NCBI GenBank assembly: GCA_016199325.1
Contig: JACQGW010000377.1
Location: 1-13,737 of the forward strand
Origin: Chloroflexota bacterium
GTDB taxonomy: Bacteria; Chloroflexota; Dehalococcoidia; JACQGW01
Reading direction: 5' to 3'
Length of the DNA stretch: 13,737 nt
Part shown: in pieces, positions 1-6,523 of the stretch
How the letters are laid out: each line of letters opens with the position of its first letter
How positions within the stretch are numbered: the first letter of the stretch is position 1
Notes under the pieces: generated by a model
The model's database searches: none
Seen by the model: the letters and a program-made list of their open reading frames with translations, nothing else
Told to the model about the DNA's origin: nothing
Made by a program: the position numbers and the translations under genes

Positions 1-23
1 CAGCGCACTTGGCAAATGACCCA

Positions 24-1502
24 CTAGCGGCTTGCCGGGTCGAAGTCGCCCGCAAGGGAAACGGTCGGGGCGACGGCCTGGACGCCGGGCCGCCACGGCA
101 CGGTCTCGCCCAGGGCGCGTGCGAGCGCCTCGACGCAGGCGGGATCGAGGTGGGGACCGGACTCTCGGTAGATGACGTCCAACGCTTCCCGGCGGGTCAT
201 CGCCGGGCGGTAGGCGCGGGCCGACGTCAACGCGTCGTAGACATCGGCCACGGCGATGATGCGGGCCTCGACGGGGATCTTTTCACCTGAAAGGCCGTCG
301 GGGTAGCCGGTGCCGTTCATCCACTCGTGGTGATGGCGAATGCCCGGGGTGAGCTCCCGGAGCGACTCGACCTGCCCGACGATGGCGTCGCCGCGGATCG
401 TGTGCGCCCGGATCTCCTCCATCTCCTCTGGCGACAGGGCGGCGGTCTTATGCAGGATCGAGTCGGCGATGCCGAGCTTGCCGATGTCGTGGAGCAAGGC
501 CGCCTGGCCCAGCTTCCGGAGGGTCTCCGGTGAGAGCCTGAGGTGCTGCCCGATGGCCACGGACAGCTCCGCGACCCGGGCCGAATGGCCCCGGGTGTAC
601 GGGTCACGGGCTTCGATGGCGGCCACCAGCGCCGTCATCGCCTCGGTGAAGCCGCGTGCGATCCGCTGATAGGTATCCCGCAGAAAGAGCCCCTCGATGA
701 TACCGGCCAGGGTTCGGTCGCCGCGACTGTACTCCAGCCCGAGCCCGTAGAGGACCGCCAGAAAACCTGCCAGCATCAAGCCGTGGTATTCCCACCAGCT
801 CAGCCGCCACACGGTGCCGATCGCCATGCTGAGCTGCGACTGCGCGAAGAAGACGAGCCCGACCACCAGCGCGCCCTGCATCGGCAGGCGCGACAGCCGA
901 AAGGCCTGAAAGTAGCGGGAGATGGCGACGCCGAAGAGCGCCAGCGTGAGCCAGGGCACGACCCGGACGATCGGGGTCACAGTGCGGTCGACCGGCACGA
1001 GCTGCTCGGCAAACACGAGGACCACGCCGCCGTAGATCGCGAGGGAGAGGAGGAAGGTGGCAAACACCGCGGTCTGGTGACGAACGAGCCAGGCGCTCCA
1101 CCGACCCGGGGCCGAGAAGGTGCTGGCGACGAACGCCAGCGCGCCGACGAACAGCGCCAGCCTGGGAGACCAGCCGACGCCCGGGCTGGCGCCCTGCACA
1201 ATCGCGCCGGGCGTGGTGAGACCGTGCACCAGGAAGATGCCGGTAATGCTGACGAAGCCCAGGGTCAGAAAGAACACGCGCTCATCCTGAAGCTGGGCCG
1301 AGGTACGGGCGATCAGCAGCGAGATGATCAGCCCGAGCAGGCCGGCAAACGACACCACCACGAAGTGGAACAGCGGGGCGGGGACCACGGGATCGAGCTG
1401 CGGGTTCAAGAGGAGCCAGAGGAAGACGGCGACCGGAACCAGCAGACCGGCCGGCCAGATGCCAAGGAAGACATACCGAGCCGGGCGCGCGCGTCGAATC
1501 AT
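24..1502 (-). CDS. Membrane-anchored HD-GYP domain protein, probable cyclic-di-GMP phosphodiesterase
   Basis: The product is 492 residues. The first ~256 residues contain roughly eight hydrophobic segments (about 11-32, 44-66, 76-96, 113-129, 146-165, 180-197, 209-228, 238-256), forming an integral-membrane sensor region I cannot assign to a named family. A cytoplasmic HD-GYP domain spans about 285-465: H306 in RGHS, the HD pair H338-D339 followed by GKLG, a histidine cluster H390-H392, and the GYP motif G399-Y400-P401 in NGTGYPDG. HD-GYP proteins hydrolyse cyclic-di-GMP, so the likely role is lowering this messenger in response to a membrane signal. All expected metal ligands that I can see are present. 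I chose ATG at 1502 over TTG at 1523 because a GGGGGAGGGG ribosome-binding site sits just upstream of it. It is a single gene facing away from the 1749-2132 locus. The domain call is firm; the signal sensed is unknown. Confidence 0.93.
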   Translation of the reverse strand: MIRRARPARYVFLGIWPAGLLVPVAVFLWLLLNPQLDPVVPAPLFHFVVVSFAGLLGLIISLLIARTSAQLQDERVFFLTLGFVSITGIFLVHGLTTPGAIVQGASPGVGWSPRLALFVGALAFVASTFSAPGRWSAWLVRHQTAVFATFLLSLAIYGGVVLVFAEQLVPVDRTVTPIVRVVPWLTLALFGVAISRYFQAFRLSRLPMQGALVVGLVFFAQSQLSMAIGTVWRLSWWEYHGLMLAGFLAVLYGLGLEYSRGDRTLAGIIEGLFLRDTYQRIARGFTEAMTALVAAIEARDPYTRGHSARVAELSVAIGQHLRLSPETLRKLGQAALLHDIGKLGIADSILHKTAALSPEEMEEIRAHTIRGDAIVGQVESLRELTPGIRHHHEWMNGTGYPDGLSGEKIPVEARIIAVADVYDALTSARAYRPAMTRREALDVIYRESGPHLDPACVEALARALGETVPWRPGVQAVAPTVSLAGDFDPASR

Positions 1503-1565
1503 TCGCCTTGTCCCCTCCCCCAAGCGTGACCGGACGGGCAGGCCACCGCCATGTCCGATTGCTGT

Positions 1566-1571
1566 ATTATA
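1566..1571 (-). promoter_or_regulatory. Putative -10 box for the HD-GYP gene
   Basis: On the minus strand these six bases read TATAAT, a perfect sigma-70 -10 hexamer, about 64 bp upstream of the ATG at 1502. No convincing -35 box lies 16-18 bp upstream (the hexamer at 17 bp reads CCCACT), so this is a -10-only assignment. Confidence 0.45.
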
Positions 1572-1748
1572 GCGGGTTCTTGGAGCAAAGTGGGGGCAGG
1601 ATCGCGTGGAGTGGGAGCATTGGGGCGTGGAGCGGGGGGATGGATTGTGCCATACCGTACAGGGCTTGCTCGTAAGGCCGGCTCGGCTTGACTACCATAG
1701 GTGAGCGATCTAAGCTACTGGTAGATCAGTCGGAGGAGGGTGGGAGAG

Positions 1749-1982
1749 ATGAGCAAGCGGCTGGGTAAGTCGACGGGCAGGAAGGCCAGCGGCAAGTCGG
1801 CCTCTGTGCGAGGGCACAAGGTCCCGGTTGCTTCCGAACGAACGAGACCGCATTCCATCAACGAGGATTCGTCCGTCTTCGTAGTGGCGGCCAGAGAGAT
1901 CTCGGATGCTGTGCGCGAATTGCGCAAGCGCGGTGGGATTGTCGACGTCTTCGGGAAGTCCCCGCGGGGCAGAAGCCGCTAG
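1749..1982 (+). CDS. Small basic protein of unknown function, possible antitoxin remnant
   Basis: The product is 77 residues from ATG 1749, which has a strong GGAGGAGGG ribosome-binding site at 1732-1740 with 8 bp spacing. The alternative in-frame GTG at 1740 overlaps that site and is less likely. The N-terminal ~30 residues are rich in Lys, Arg, Ser and Gly. The C-terminal part (AAREISDAVRELRKRGG) looks helical and amphipathic. I recognise no family. The frame ends in TAG at 1980-1982 and the very next codon begins an in-frame PIN-toxin tail, so this may be the antitoxin half of a degraded locus or the head of a once longer ORF. A TTGACT -35-like hexamer at 1688-1693 lies upstream, but the matching -10 (TAAGCT, 1711-1716) is poor. 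That it is a translated ORF is plausible; the antitoxin role is inference from position only. Confidence 0.45.
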   Translation: MSKRLGKSTGRKASGKSASVRGHKVPVASERTRPHSINEDSSVFVVAAREISDAVRELRKRGGIVDVFGKSPRGRSR

Positions 1983-2132
1983 GGTGATCACCTTGCCGAT
2001 GTGCTCATCCTGGTATCCGCGGCGCGGATCGCCGGCACCGTTGTCACGCTGAATCTCCGCCATTTCCAGGCTTGGGCTAGCCTTGCCAACCGCGCTGGCC
2101 TGGATGTTACAGTCGAACCATTCAACTACTGA
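1983..2132 (+). pseudogene. C-terminal remnant of a PIN-domain (VapC-type) toxin
   Basis: This 49-codon open stretch has no start codon. It begins directly after the TAG at 1980-1982, in the same frame as the small ORF, and ends at TGA 2130-2132. Its translation has the C-terminal half of a PIN domain: HLADVLILVSAARIAGT, then VVTLNLRHFQAW, matching the family pattern of a conserved Asp, a helix, then T-x-N/D-x-x-x-F. The N-terminal half, with the first catalytic Asp and the Glu, is absent, so no RNase activity is expected. PIN toxins cleave RNA in VapBC systems. A 10-bp tandem duplication (caactactga) covers the stop codon. The short length limits certainty, but the motif spacing fits well. 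Confidence 0.6.
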
Positions 2133-2172
2133 CAACTACTGATCGGCGTCCTACCTGGACTGGAGGCGATTG

Positions 2173-2646
2173 ATGCAGAATACAACGATTCGGCGGCTTG
2201 CTCGTTCTCTTGTCGCCATCACCCTTGTCGCCTTCCTGGCAGCCTGCCAGAGCGCAGCGAATCTGCCGGCCCCTGCCCCGACTGCAAGCGGCGCGGCTTC
2301 ACCGGGTCAACCGGTTGCGGTCGCGGGCGGCTCGTACCTGAACATCTCATCGCAGCAGCTCAAGACGATGCTGGATCGGAAGGACTTCCTGCTCGTCGAC
2401 GTCCACATCCCGAATGAGGGGCATCTGGCCGGCACGGACCTCCGGATCCCGTACAACCAGATCGAGCAGAACGTCGGCAAGCTCCCGATGCAGAAGGACG
2501 CCAGGATCGTCCTGTACTGCATGAGCGGCCGCATGAGCGCCATCGCCGCCGAGAAGCTCGTCGCGCTCGGCTACCGGAACGTCTGGAACCTCGAGCGCGG
2601 CATGGTCGAATGGCGGCAGCAGGGGTACGCGCTGCTGGCGGATTAG
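2173..2646 (+). CDS. Rhodanese-domain lipoprotein
   Basis: The product is 157 residues. A lipoprotein signal peptide is clear: basic N-terminus (TIRRLARS), hydrophobic core, and lipobox L22-A23-A24-C25, so the mature protein should be lipid-anchored on the outer face of the membrane. A linker rich in Pro, Ala and Gly (26-52) leads to a single rhodanese domain at about 55-155 with the family signatures LLVDVHIPNEGHLAG and an active-site loop C116-M-S-G-R-M-S, followed by AAEKLVALGYRNVWNLERGM. Rhodaneses form a persulfide on the loop cysteine. The exact substrate here is unknown, and sulfur transfer or redox sensing outside the cytoplasm are both possible. The loop has Arg then Met where many family members have a small residue and Arg. 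The start is ATG 2173 with GGAGG 6 bp upstream, rather than the TTG at 2170. The gene appears monocistronic and converges on gcvPB. Confidence 0.9.
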   Translation: MQNTTIRRLARSLVAITLVAFLAACQSAANLPAPAPTASGAASPGQPVAVAGGSYLNISSQQLKTMLDRKDFLLVDVHIPNEGHLAGTDLRIPYNQIEQNVGKLPMQKDARIVLYCMSGRMSAIAAEKLVALGYRNVWNLERGMVEWRQQGYALLAD

Positions 2647-2674
2647 AGCGGTCAAGAAACGGGTTCGCGGAACG

Positions 2675-2711
2675 GAGCTGTCAGCGGATTCTGGGATCGG
2701 ATTGCACGGAT
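2675..2711 (+). repeat. Dispersed repeat A, copy 1
   Basis: A 37-bp unit that matches copy 2 (6366-6402) at 34 of 37 positions. It contains three cggat(t) words spaced by 7 and 3 bp. It lies about 30 bp downstream of the rhodanese stop. Confidence 0.85.
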
Positions 2712-2958
2712 TCCCGGGCAGAGCTAACAGCCAGGCACCGGTCGGCTCGCCTCCGTAGCGCGGGTGGCTTGTCCCCCGCTGTTCCCCGTGCTCAGGCGAG
2801 GCGAGCTGTCACCGGGGAGGCCGCGGAGGCGCGGACCCGGAACCGAGGCGCGAGCGTAAGCGAGCGTTCCCCGCCGCACAGCAAGTATCCACTGAAGGGG
2901 AGCAAGAGCCGACGGTATGGCAGGCGGATGGACCCTGTTGTGCGCCCTGCGCCTGGGC

Positions 2959-2997
2959 CGGCGGGCTGCGGGGGAGCCGCTCCCCCGCAGCCCGCCG
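2959..2997. terminator. Strong 18-bp GC hairpin, possible bidirectional terminator
   Basis: A perfect 18-bp stem (2959-2976 pairing with 2980-2997) with a 3-nt loop (ccg), almost all G-C pairs. There is no T-run on either side, so it is not a standard intrinsic terminator. Its position between convergent genes makes a transcription-blocking role plausible; it may equally be part of a repeat element. Confidence 0.4.
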
Positions 2998-3031
2998 CGC
3001 GGCACGACGGTCCCTGCCGGAGTCACTGGAG

Positions 3032-3059
3032 CCGGGCGCTAGAAGCGCCAACTACGAAC
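3032..3059 (+). repeat. Dispersed repeat B, copy 1
   Basis: A 28-bp unit matching, in inverted orientation, 6442-6469 at 25 of 28 positions. It contains a small hairpin, ggcgct/agcgcc with a 3-nt loop, followed by caactac. Confidence 0.8.
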
Positions 3060-3154
3060 GGCCGCGTGTCCCCTGGCACTTTGCATCAGCCGGCACGCTC
3101 CTCTGTCAAATAGCCCATTGGAGTTTGTGTGGGAGGATGCCCAGGACGCCTGCT

Positions 3155-3238
3155 CGTCATGCTGAGCCGCAGCGAAGCATCTCCCCGGGCGCTCCCCGTT
3201 TGGCCCGAGGAGATGCTTCGCTGCGGCTCAGCATGACG
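3155..3238. repeat. 36-bp inverted repeat (hairpin element) downstream of gcvPB
   Basis: The left arm 3155-3190 pairs with the right arm 3203-3238 at 35 of 36 positions (one C/A mismatch, 3185 with 3208), around a 12-nt loop. The innermost-to-outer 30 bp at 3155-3184 and 3209-3238 are perfect. It starts 16 bp beyond the gcvPB stop. The near-perfect arms suggest a recent mobile palindromic repeat (REP or MITE-like). It could also end transcription of the gcvP pair or protect its mRNA 3' end. No protein or target-site duplication is visible. Confidence 0.85.
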
Positions 3239-3253
3239 GAGCCCCTCGAGTTC

Positions 3254-4849
3254 CTACGAGTTCCTTCGAGCTCCCACCTCGCTGCCTGTGCTGCTCCCGA
3301 CCGACGCCCGCGTCTTCCGCAGATACGCCCGCCAGGTGATGGCCCAGCGCGCCGGGTCGTCGAACGGCGCGTGATCGATCTCGTGGATGGTGCTGTTGTG
3401 CGGGGCCGTTCTAACGACGTTGGGACGCGTGCGCGCTTCGTCGGCGACGTGGCGGAGGATCCCGACGAACTCGTCGATGTCCGCCTTAGAGTAGGTTTCG
3501 GTCGGCTCGAGCTGGCAGGGCTCGGGCACGAGCCAGGGATGGTGGCCGGCGAAGTAGCTGGCGACGCCGAAATCGATCATGCGGCGCTGGAGATCCTGCG
3601 TGCCCAGCCCGGTCTCCTCCTTCAGCCGCTCCCAGGTGCACCGGACCTCGGCGAGCCGGCGTCCGGCCTCGGGCCAGGGGATGCTGACGCCGGCAACCTC
3701 GCTCAGCTTCTGCCACAGATAGAGATTGTTCAGGACGGCGATCTCGGCGACCTCTTTCAGGCCCGCGGCGCCCAGGCTCATGACCCAGGCGTAGGCCCGG
3801 AGGATGACAGGCGGCACGCCGTAGAAGCCTCGGACCTTGCCGATGCTATCGGGCCGGTCGTAGTCCAGCCGGTACTGCCGGCCGTCGAACCCGACGACCG
3901 GAACGGGCAGGAACCGTTCGAGCTCCCGGGTGACCCCGACGGCGCCGGCCCCCGGTCCGCGCGACCCGTGGGGCGACGAGAACGTCTTGTGAATGTTGAA
4001 CTGGCAGAGGTCGAAGCCGAGGTCCCGTGAGCGCACGATGCCCAGCACGCCGTTGGCGTTGGCCTGGTCGTGGGCGCAGAGGCCGCCCGCCTCGTGGACG
4101 AGGCGGACGAAGTCGGCGACGTGCGGGTTGTAGATGCCGGTGTCCTCGGGCGCCGTCATCATCAAGCCGGCGGTTCGCTCCGACAGCGCCGCGATCAGCG
4201 CATCCGGCTCCGGGTAGCCGTTCCTCCCCGGATAGAGGGTAATGACCTTGAAGCCGGCGGTGGCCGGGCACGCCGCGTTGGCCGGATGCGAGAAGATCGT
4301 CGTAATGATCTCCGTGCGCTTGTCCGCTTCGCCCCGGGCGGCGTGGTAGGCCCGGATGATCGAGGCGTTCGTGTAGATTCCCTGCGAGCCGCCCCCCGGC
4401 TGGAACGTGAAGCGGTCCATGCCGGAGATCTCTTTCAGCATCTGCTCGAAGCCGTACAGGATCTCGAGCATGCCCTGGACGGTCTCCTCGTCCTGGAGCG
4501 GATGGAGCGCCGACACCTGGGGAAGCCGGACGAGCTGCTCGTTGATCTTGGGGCTGTACTTCTCTGTGCACGTCCCGTGGCCGATGTCGATGTTCAGGTC
4601 CGTGCCCAGCGTCTCCTGGGATAGCCGCAGGTAATGGCGGAGCACCTGGGGCTGCGACACCTCCGGCAGCCGCGGGGGCGCCTGCCGGCGCAGCTCCGGC
4701 GGAATGGCCGCCGTCACGTCGCCGACCGCCGTCTTGATCTCGGGCTCGACGACGGGGAGGAGCACGCCGCGTTCGCCGGGGCTGCTCATCTCCATGATCA
4801 GCGGCTCGCTCCATCTGGCCGCATGGAAAGATCGCGGTTGCTCGTTCAT
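3254..4849 (-). CDS. gcvPB: Glycine dehydrogenase (decarboxylating) subunit 2-like protein, divergent
   Basis: The product is 531 residues from ATG 4849. Its ribosome-binding site GGAGG (4858-4862) lies in the last codons of gcvPA. It is a PLP-dependent fold-type I enzyme with the P-protein lysine motif NIHKTFSSPHG, so K288 is the predicted Schiff-base lysine. Other family landmarks are QPGGGSQG (150-157), a PLP-anchoring AHDQANANG (259-267) and LEPTETYSKADIDEF near the C-terminus. In the glycine cleavage system the P-protein decarboxylates glycine and passes aminomethyl to lipoyl-GcvH. Departures from the usual motifs: the lysine is followed by HGSRGPG where HGGGGPG is expected, and DQANAN replaces DGANLN. 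The Ser/Gly/Arg-rich tail (516-531) runs into a decamer repeat and may be an extension. No gcvT, gcvH or lpd is in the window. Membership of the superfamily is certain; glycine as the substrate is less so. Confidence 0.85.
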   Translation of the reverse strand: MNEQPRSFHAARWSEPLIMEMSSPGERGVLLPVVEPEIKTAVGDVTAAIPPELRRQAPPRLPEVSQPQVLRHYLRLSQETLGTDLNIDIGHGTCTEKYSPKINEQLVRLPQVSALHPLQDEETVQGMLEILYGFEQMLKEISGMDRFTFQPGGGSQGIYTNASIIRAYHAARGEADKRTEIITTIFSHPANAACPATAGFKVITLYPGRNGYPEPDALIAALSERTAGLMMTAPEDTGIYNPHVADFVRLVHEAGGLCAHDQANANGVLGIVRSRDLGFDLCQFNIHKTFSSPHGSRGPGAGAVGVTRELERFLPVPVVGFDGRQYRLDYDRPDSIGKVRGFYGVPPVILRAYAWVMSLGAAGLKEVAEIAVLNNLYLWQKLSEVAGVSIPWPEAGRRLAEVRCTWERLKEETGLGTQDLQRRMIDFGVASYFAGHHPWLVPEPCQLEPTETYSKADIDEFVGILRHVADEARTRPNVVRTAPHNSTIHEIDHAPFDDPARWAITWRAYLRKTRASVGSSTGSEVGARRNS

Positions 4850-4853
4850 CCCA

Positions 4854-6290
4854 TTATCCTCCACCGTCGCCGGTCGCTGCCGGACCACCGTTCTCCCGCA
4901 CAATCGCCCCCAACGCCTCGGCCAGCCGATCGATGTCGCGCTTGCTGTGGACTTCCGTTACGCAATAGAGCGCGCTGTTGCCCAGCTCCGGCAGCGCGGC
5001 CGTCAGATCTTTGCCGCCGAAGATGCCGCGGTCGAGCAGGGCTTTGTTGATGGCCGCGACGCTCATGCCGGTGCCGTCGAAGTTGACGACGAACTCCTTG
5101 AACGTGGGGCTGCTGAACACGGGCGTCCGCGCCCCCTCGATCTGCGAGAGCACCCGGATCGCGTAGTGCGAGCGCTGCATGATGCCTTCGCCGAGCTCGG
5201 TCAGCCCCTGGGGACCGATCAGCGAGAGATAGACGGCTGCGGCGATGGCGTACAGCCCCGTCGTCGTGCCGCCATAGTCCTTCCCCAGCTCGCGGGCGCT
5301 ATACGACGTGCGCTCGGGAGCCACCTGCGCGAACCCGAGCTCGCCCGGCACTCGCGTCGACGTCACGCCAACGATGTGCCCCGGATACTCCATGACGAAT
5401 CTGGCATCGTCGGGCGTCGCGATGAAACCGGCCAGCCCCCCGCCGTACTGCATGTGGATGCCGAACGGCTGAAGCTCGCCGCAGACGATGTCGGCCCCGT
5501 AGTCGGCCGGCGGGGCCAGTATGCCGAGCGAGCTGGGGTCGACGCCCACGACGCAGAGGGCGCCGTGCTCGTGCGCGATGCGGGCGATCTCGGCGGCCTG
5601 CGTCTCGATCGGGCCGATGTAGGAAGGGTTCTCGAAGTAGACGGCCGCCGTGTCCGGCGAGATGGCCGCGCGCAACCGGGCAAGGTCGAGCCCGCCGGTC
5701 GCCGGATCGAGGCCGACCAACTGGATCTCCAGGTCCGGCCTGGCGTAGTTCTCGACGGCGAGGAGCCTGTCGGCGCTGATGGCCCTGGGAAGCAGCAGTT
5801 GGCGCCTGCCGACGATACGCGCGGCCATCCGCAGCGCGTTGCACACCGCGCCGGCCCAATCGTACGTTGGCCCGGCGACGGCGTCCATGCCGACGAGCTC
5901 GCCGATCATACTGGCGCATTCGAACCCCGCCTGCCACTTGCCGTGATCCGTGTAGGTGCCGCCGCCGTAGGCCGTCAGGAACTCAGCGCGTTGGACGATC
6001 TCGTCGCAGATGAACGGCACGTAGTGCTGCCAGCAGCCGGCCCCCAGGAAGCTGAGGTACTCCTCGCACGACCGGTTCTTCGAGAGGATTCGGGTCACGT
6101 GCTGCTTGAGCTCGTGCTCAGAGACGCAGGGCGGGGGCAGGTTCAGCTCCCCTTTGAAGCGCAGGTGGTCGGGAATGACGTCGTGGAGCTGCTCGGCGTT
6201 TTCGAGCCCCACGTCGCGGAGCATCTGCTCCTTGATGGCCGGGACCGAGTTCGGGATGTACGGGTGTGTGGTGCGATGGGAATGGGCCAT
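4854..6290 (-). CDS. gcvPA: Glycine dehydrogenase (decarboxylating) subunit 1-like protein, divergent
   Basis: The product is 478 residues, close to the usual GcvPA length. ATG 6290 has a GGAGGAG site 6 bp upstream. Family features run throughout: HPYIPNS near the N-terminus, FLGAG (81-85) followed by HYVP, MIGELVGMD (128-136), GVDPSSLGIL (249-258), YGADIVCGELQPFG (264-277) and VYLSLIGPQGL (353-363). GcvPA is the catalytically incomplete partner that dimerises with GcvPB. Several typical motifs are missing: TAYGGGTYTDHGKWQ stands where TAYTPYQ-x-E-x-SQG is expected, and the segment YSARELGKDYGGTTTGLY (330-347) replaces the basic REKATSNICTN region. The TAA stop (4854-4856) is 4 bp from the gcvPB start, so translational coupling is likely. 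The pair may be a P-protein-like complex with a changed substrate. I saw no glycine riboswitch upstream. Confidence 0.85.
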   Translation of the reverse strand: MAHSHRTTHPYIPNSVPAIKEQMLRDVGLENAEQLHDVIPDHLRFKGELNLPPPCVSEHELKQHVTRILSKNRSCEEYLSFLGAGCWQHYVPFICDEIVQRAEFLTAYGGGTYTDHGKWQAGFECASMIGELVGMDAVAGPTYDWAGAVCNALRMAARIVGRRQLLLPRAISADRLLAVENYARPDLEIQLVGLDPATGGLDLARLRAAISPDTAAVYFENPSYIGPIETQAAEIARIAHEHGALCVVGVDPSSLGILAPPADYGADIVCGELQPFGIHMQYGGGLAGFIATPDDARFVMEYPGHIVGVTSTRVPGELGFAQVAPERTSYSARELGKDYGGTTTGLYAIAAAVYLSLIGPQGLTELGEGIMQRSHYAIRVLSQIEGARTPVFSSPTFKEFVVNFDGTGMSVAAINKALLDRGIFGGKDLTAALPELGNSALYCVTEVHSKRDIDRLAEALGAIVRENGGPAATGDGGG

Positions 6291-6365
6291 CGGGTACTCC
6301 TCCCAGGTAAGCTCGAGATCCTCTTCACGGATAGTAAGCGAGTACGGCGCTCCATGCCTGCTGAC

Positions 6366-6402
6366 GAGCTGTCAACGGATTCTGGGAACGGATTGAACGG
6401 AT
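6366..6402 (+). repeat. Dispersed repeat A, copy 2
   Basis: A 37-bp unit, 34 of 37 identical to 2675-2711, and over its last 34 bases 32 of 34 identical to the minus strand of the copy at the window's right end. It lies upstream of gcvPA. Confidence 0.85.
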
Positions 6403-6441
6403 GAGGCGGCGTGCGCGACCCTACCAGCCGGCGGGGCGGGG

Positions 6442-6469
6442 GTTTGTAGTTGGCGCCTTTAGCGCCCGG
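6442..6469 (-). repeat. Dispersed repeat B, copy 2 (inverted)
   Basis: A 28-bp unit that is the reverse complement of 3032-3059 with three mismatches. It carries the same small ggcgc/agcgcc stem. It lies about 55 bp downstream of the acylase stop codon. Confidence 0.8.
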
Positions 6470-6523
6470 ACCCGCGTGCTCAGGAGCGCTTGTAGGAGTG
6501 CGGCCGTTCTGCGGATACATCGG

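Larger units (their letters stand above)
2647..3253. other. Repeat-rich intergenic region between convergent genes
   Basis: About 600 bp lie between the convergent rhodanese and gcvPB stops. I see no convincing gene: open frames here have skewed composition and no recognisable domain. It holds repeat A (2675-2711), a direct repeat of gcgagcg around 2852-2866, an 18-bp perfect hairpin (2959-2997), repeat B (3032-3059) and a 36-bp near-perfect inverted repeat (3155-3238). Confidence 0.6.
6291..6523. other. Intergenic gap between the acylase gene and gcvPA, carrying repeats A and B
   Basis: This 233-bp gap separates two minus-strand genes. It holds repeat A copy 2 and repeat B copy 2, and the gcvPA ribosome-binding site at its left edge. 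I found no promoter pair with good boxes and no glycine-riboswitch motifs. A minus-strand TTGACA occurs inside repeat A but has no -10 at suitable spacing. Confidence 0.5.

Noticed and set aside
543..1529. Plus-strand open frame opposite the HD-GYP gene
   Set aside because: Composition (Gln, Glu, Asp, Arg-rich) mirrors the codons of the membrane region on the other strand; no domain.
1710..2135. Minus-strand open frame across the toxin-antitoxin remnant
   Set aside because: No domain or ribosome-binding site, whereas the plus strand has a strong Shine-Dalgarno and a PIN motif.
2129..2157. Promoter for the rhodanese gene (CTGACA, 17 bp, TACCTG)
   Set aside because: The -10 is poor (2 of 6) and transcription would begin inside the ribosome-binding site.
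2610..3113. Plus-strand open frame running on after the rhodanese gene
   Set aside because: It crosses repeat A, the GC hairpin and repeat B, and shows no domain.
4704..6404. Long plus-strand open frame opposite gcvPA
   Set aside because: Antisense shadow of a clearly coding gene; Arg/Asp/Val-rich with no motif.
6143..6520. Minus-strand open frame overlapping the gcvPA start
   Set aside because: It is in another frame than gcvPA, runs through the repeats, and gcvPA has a clear start and ribosome-binding site.
6291..6523. Glycine riboswitch upstream of gcvPA
   Set aside because: I looked for the conserved aptamer words on the minus strand and found none; the space is mostly repeats.
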